Source of the DNA: Anaeromyces robustus
Lineage: Eukaryota > Neocallimastigomycota > Neocallimastigomycetes > Neocallimastigales > Neocallimastigaceae
Reading direction: 5' to 3'
DNA length: 12,290 nucleotides
Assembly (NCBI GenBank): GCA_002104895.1
Contig: MCFG01000208.1
Location: 107,501 to 119,790, forward strand
Positions 9,451 through 12,290 of this stretch are shown here, piece after piece. Every line of letters starts with the position of its first letter. Position 1 is the first letter of the stretch. A program made the translations under genes and the position numbers. The notes beneath the pieces were generated by a model that was not told where the DNA came from, did no database searches, and worked only from the letters and a program-made list of their open reading frames with translations.

Positions 9451-9568
9451 TAAAATAAAATAAAATAAATAATAAAGTAGAATAAGTTACAAGTACATAT
9501 AAAATAAAATAAAATAAAATAAAATAAATAATAAAGTAGAATAAGTTACAAGTACATATAAAATAAAA
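9451..9568. repeat. Perfect 59-bp tandem duplication
   Basis: Bases 9451-9509 and 9510-9568 are identical by eye over all 59 positions. Each copy holds the same non-simple core (AAAGTAGAATAAGTTACAAG, then TACAT) flanked by TAAAA repeats. The perfect identity points to a recent duplication, probably by slippage or unequal exchange between the flanking TAAAA runs. Confidence 0.85.
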
Positions 9569-9642
9569 TAAAATAAAATAAAATAAAATAAAATAAAATA
9601 AAATAAAATAAAATAAAATAAAATAAAATAAAATAAAATAAA
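9560..9642. repeat. AAAAT microsatellite, about 16 units
   Basis: An uninterrupted run of the five-base unit AAAAT, directly continuing the second copy of the 59-bp duplication. It is likely to be length-polymorphic and hard to assemble. Confidence 0.9.
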
Positions 9643-10036
9643 TAATATTTATTTTATTTTCATATAATTCTTTCTATAATTTAAAATAAAATATATTCAA
9701 TATCTAATCTTCTTTCTTTTATATTTCATTTTATTTTTTTCCCTTTTATTAAAGAAATAAAGCTATAAATAAAGGTAAAAAAAAAAGAATTAAAAATATT
9801 ACTAATAATAATTTTTTGTTATTTTTATTAAAAAAAAGAAAATTAAAAAATAATAATAGTAATAATAGTTGATTTTTATGTATTTCTTATTATTATTGAA
9901 AAAAAAGATACTAATATTATTATTACAAATATTATTAATAGTTAAGAGGTATTAAATAATTTTTAAAATTTTAAATCATAAAAAATAATATCTAGTTATC
10001 ATATTTGAAGAGGAAAAAAAAATAGTTATTATATAT
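9643..10036. other. A+T-rich intergenic DNA, no gene seen
   Basis: About 390 bases of simple sequence with T-rich then A-rich patches. I see no coding signal, RNA gene or notable repeat. Confidence 0.65.
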
Positions 10037-10114
10037 ATATGTAAATTTATATATTATATTGTATTATAATTTACTGTATCGTACTATGTGTTATTATAAA
10101 ATCTTCTCTTTAAT
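10037..10114. repeat. 78-bp direct repeat, copy 1
   Basis: This unit recurs at 10143-10220 at a spacing of 106 bases, with 72 of 78 positions identical and no gaps. The most conserved part contains CTGTATCGTACTATG and ends in AAATCTTCTCTTTAAT. That end also forms the left arm of the palindrome that follows. Confidence 0.85.
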
Positions 10115-10142
10115 ATATACGTATATATTAAAGAGAAGATTT
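10099..10142. repeat. Perfect 44-bp palindrome
   Basis: The sequence is self-complementary over 22 bases on each side of the point between 10120 and 10121 (centre ATATAC/GTATAT), with no loop and no mismatch. The arms include the G/C-bearing block TCTTCTCTTTAAT / ATTAAAGAGAAGA. The left arm is the end of direct-repeat copy 1; the right arm is an inverted copy of it. It would extrude as a cruciform or, if transcribed, form a 22-bp hairpin. Confidence 0.9.
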
Positions 10143-10220
10143 ATATGTAAGATTATATATTATATCCTGTTATAATTTACTGTATCGTACTATGTATTAT
10201 TATAAAATCTTCTCTTTAAT
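10143..10220. repeat. 78-bp direct repeat, copy 2
   Basis: Second copy of the unit at 10037-10114. The six differences lie mostly in the first third, with one at the G/A of TATGTG/TATGTA. It begins immediately after the palindrome's right arm, so the block TCTTCTCTTTAAT occurs three times here in the order plus, minus, plus. Confidence 0.85.
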
Positions 10221-10364
10221 CTATATCATTTCTTTTTATAATCTTTTTCTTAGTTTTTAGTTCTATTTTTTTTTATTTTATTTAATTCTTTTTTCTAGAA
10301 GTCTACTTATTAAATAATTTATTTTAAATCATAATTAAAATGTTTTTTCTTATTATAATACTAA

Positions 10365-10379
10365 GGGTTAGCTTAACCC
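10365..10379. repeat. Short dyad GGGTTA-GCT-TAACCC
   Basis: Perfect 6-bp arms around a 3-base centre. It is one of the few G/C-containing sites in this stretch, so it could be a protein-binding dyad or a tiny hairpin. Confidence 0.45.
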
Positions 10380-10402
10380 AAAATTTTATTATTTAACATA
10401 TC

Positions 10403-10440
<38 letters not shown>

Positions 10441-10441
10441 T
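10403..10441. repeat. TTA/ATT triplet microsatellite
   Basis: About 12-13 uninterrupted ATT units, followed after a short gap by a TAA run near 10455-10473 of opposite orientation, so the two could pair with each other. Confidence 0.85.
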
Positions 10442-10602
10442 ATAGTATATAATTAATAATAATAATAATAATAAAATCTAACTATTAAATATTAAATAAT
10501 TTAAGAATTTAAGAATTATACTCTTAATTTAAAAGAAAAATATAAATGAATTTTAAAAACATTTTTGTATATAAATATAATAAAAAAAATGTCAATATTA
10601 TT

Positions 10603-10641
10603 AATTATTTAATTATTTAATTATTTAATTATTTAATTATT
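10603..10641. repeat. AATTATTT tandem repeat
   Basis: Almost five copies of the eight-base unit AATTATTT. The same unit occurs near 1878-1905, showing that it is a common simple-sequence motif of this DNA. Confidence 0.8.
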
Positions 10642-10664
10642 AAATTAGATAAATAATATTTTGT

Positions 10665-10700
10665 AAAACGTCTATTATAATCTATTATAATAGAAGTTTT
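10665..10700. repeat. 17-bp inverted repeat with 2-base centre
   Basis: Bases 10665-10681 (AAAACGTCTATTATAAT) pair with 10684-10700 (ATTATAATAGAAGTTTT) with a single mismatch. It stands just before a long T run and about 240 bases upstream of the ankyrin gene start. Confidence 0.6.
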
Positions 10701-10714
10701 TAAATTAAAAAAAT

Positions 10715-10716
<2 letters not shown>

Positions 10717-10757
<41 letters not shown>
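10717..10757. repeat. 41-base T homopolymer
   Basis: An uninterrupted run of 41 T on the + strand. Such tracts are frequent between dictyostelid genes and exclude nucleosomes; the length in this read may not be exact because long homopolymers sequence poorly. Confidence 0.85.
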
Positions 10758-10760
<3 letters not shown>

Positions 10761-10896
10761 TTAAAACTTAAAAAAATGAAAAAAAATTTTTTTGAAATAA
10801 TTTTTTTTAATATATTTATAATATTTTATATAAGTTATTAAATTCATTTTAATATTTTTAACATTTTAACTTTTTTAATTTTTAATTTTATTTTAT

Positions 10897-10911
10897 TTAT
10901 ACTTTTTTTTT
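10897..10911 (+). promoter_or_regulatory. Possible core promoter of the ankyrin gene (TATA-like plus T run)
   Basis: TTATAC at 10897-10902 is followed directly by a nine-base T run (10903-10911), about 31 bases before the ATG at 10942. A TATA-like element next to an oligo-T tract is the usual core promoter of dictyostelid genes. In such A+T-rich DNA this can easily be chance. Confidence 0.3.
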
Positions 10912-10941
10912 ATTAATTAATATTTTTAATATTTATATTTC

Positions 10942-12290
10942 ATGAGTGATTTTCAAGTTGATTCATTTATCACTGCAATAGATAATGAAAATATTGATAA
11001 AATAAAAATTTTAAAAAAGAACAGTAATATTAATAAAAATATTTTATTGGAAATATATAATAAAGGTTTACTTACTTCAAAAAGATTAGAATTTATAGTT
11101 AAAAATTGTTACGAATATATCACTTTAACTTTACTAAAAAAATTATTAAAAGAAAATAATTTTGAATTATTGGATATTGTTTTTAATAATACTAGCTTTT
11201 ATGATAATGAATTTATTATAAAATTACTTATTTATCGTAAAAATAATATACCATTATCTACTTTAGAATTAAATCAACAAATTGAACTTTATAAAATTTC
11301 AACCAAAAAAAATAAAAATATTTGGGCTGATTATTATTATTCAAGTAGTATTTATTTAATTAATGCCTGTTTAAATGGAAAAATAATTTTAGTTAAATAT
11401 TTGAATAAATTTGGAATAAATACAAATGAAATAAACCAGAATGGTGAAACACCATTATTTTTTACATGTTTAGGTGGGAATAAAGATTTAGTAAAATATT
11501 TAATTAAACATGGATCAGATATCAATATAGAAAATAAATATGGTAAAACTCCAATATTTTTTGCATGTTCAAGTGGAAATAAAGATTTAGTAAATTATCT
11601 AATAAAAATTGGAGCAAATATAAATAAGGAAGATATGTACGGTGAAACACCAATATTTAATGCCTGTAAAAGTGGAAATGTAAATTTAATTAAATATTTA
11701 ATGAAACATGAAACAGATATAAATAAAAAAAATATATATGGTAATACTCCATTATTCAGTACCTGTGGAAAAGGAAATGAAAATTTAGTAAAATATTTAA
11801 TTGAACTTGGTGCTAATATAAATAAAGAAAATAATAAGGGTGAAACACCAATATTTAATGCCTGTTTAAATGGAAATATAAATTTAGTAAAATATTTAAT
11901 TGAACTTGGAGCAGATATTAATGAAGCAAATAAATATGGAGAAACACCAATATTTAATGCCTGTAAAAATGGAAATATAAATTTAGTAAAATATTTGATT
12001 GAACAAGAAGCAGATATCAATAAAGAAATTAAATATGATGAATCACCATTATTCATTATAACTGAAAAAGATAAAGAAAATTACGCAGAATATTTAATTG
12101 AACTTGATGTTGATATAAATAAAGAAAATAATAAAGGTGAATCACTATTATTTAATGCATGTAAAAGTGGAAATAAAAATTTAGTAAAATATTTAATTGA
12201 AATTGGAGTAGACATTAATAAAGCAAATAAATATGGTGAAATACCATTATTTTCAGCATGTTTAAGTAGAAATATAAATTTAGTAAAATA
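10942..12290 (+). CDS. Ankyrin-repeat protein, 5' part, runs off the right edge
   Basis: Open from ATG at 10942 through 449 codons with no stop; an in-frame TAA at 10927 precedes it, so this is the first possible Met. Residues 1 to about 136 are a Lys/Asn/Leu-rich, probably helical N-terminal region (MSDFQVDSFITAIDNENIDK..., with SFYDNEFIIKLLIYRKN at 85-101), followed by a degenerate first repeat (YLINACLNGK, about 138-165). Regular 33-residue ankyrin repeats then start near residues 167, 200, 233, 266, 299, 332, 365, 398 and 431, the last cut by the edge. The pattern is GETPIFNAC..GN.NLVKYLIE.GADIN. Repeat 365-397 is the most diverged (ESPLFIITEKDKENYAEYLIE) and lacks the usual AC..GN turn. 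No signal peptide or membrane segment is visible. Such proteins act as protein-binding scaffolds; the partner cannot be told. The bases before ATG (TTTC) are unlike the usual A-rich start context. A related dead copy lies at 2637-3497. Confidence 0.9.
   Translation, partial: MSDFQVDSFITAIDNENIDKIKILKKNSNINKNILLEIYNKGLLTSKRLEFIVKNCYEYITLTLLKKLLKENNFELLDIVFNNTSFYDNEFIIKLLIYRKNNIPLSTLELNQQIELYKISTKKNKNIWADYYYSSSIYLINACLNGKIILVKYLNKFGINTNEINQNGETPLFFTCLGGNKDLVKYLIKHGSDINIENKYGKTPIFFACSSGNKDLVNYLIKIGANINKEDMYGETPIFNACKSGNVNLIKYLMKHETDINKKNIYGNTPLFSTCGKGNENLVKYLIELGANINKENNKGETPIFNACLNGNINLVKYLIELGADINEANKYGETPIFNACKNGNINLVKYLIEQEADINKEIKYDESPLFIITEKDKENYAEYLIELDVDINKENNKGESLLFNACKSGNKNLVKYLIEIGVDINKANKYGEIPLFSACLSRNINLVK

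Noticed and set aside
9451-10220. CRISPR-like array
   Set aside because: Repeats are adjacent tandem duplications or a palindrome, not short repeats with unique spacers, and the sequence is eukaryotic in character.
11595-12056. 153-residue minus-strand open frame with internal repeats
   Set aside because: It is the antisense shadow of the ankyrin repeats; its periodicity is inherited from the 99-bp units on the + strand.
1-12290. tRNA, class I small RNA or other RNA genes
   Set aside because: No GTTC-type T-arm motif with cloverleaf spacing and no upstream CCCAYAA-type element with a suitable RNA downstream was seen.

Overview
The window looks like nuclear DNA of a dictyostelid amoeba (Dictyostelium discoideum or a close relative). 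The signs are extreme A+T richness between genes, runs of AAAT, AAAAT, TTA, poly-A and poly-T, coding segments of clearly higher G+C, CAA as almost the only Gln codon, TAAA-type stop contexts, and a long 33-residue ankyrin-repeat protein of the style expanded in that genus. The species is an inference; no rRNA, tRNA or organelle sequence is present to test it.

Layout: bases 1-453 are the 3' end of a protein gene on the + strand, probably a DUF4380/galactose-mutarotase-like protein. It is cut by the window edge. Bases 454-10941 hold no intact gene that I can support, which is very long for a compact genome of this type. This stretch is mostly simple sequence, but it contains several islands of different texture. 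A fold-back cluster lies at 1041-1316. A badly decayed ankyrin-repeat gene (about 2637-3497) still shows both the N-terminal domain and at least four repeats. A G+C-richer block with a promoter-like look lies at 5318-5446. A 1 kb block of coding-like composition with no usable frame (about 6945-7965) is probably another dead gene, and two short exon-like pieces on the minus strand lie at 8788-8856 and 9078-9176. A perfect 59-bp tandem duplication runs into an AAAAT microsatellite (9451-9642). A duplicated 78-bp unit is joined to a perfect 44-bp palindrome (10037-10220). Bases 10942-12290 are the 5' part of an open, apparently intact ankyrin-repeat gene that runs off the right edge.

The two ends share no obvious pathway. 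The clearest biological story is the ankyrin family. The complete-looking copy at the right and the wreck at 2.6-3.5 kb belong to the same family on the same strand, share the N-terminal region as well as the repeats, and suggest local birth and death of family members. I found no convincing new multi-gene system. The most unusual structures are the palindrome/duplication at 10.04-10.22 kb and the unidentified decayed block at 7-8 kb.
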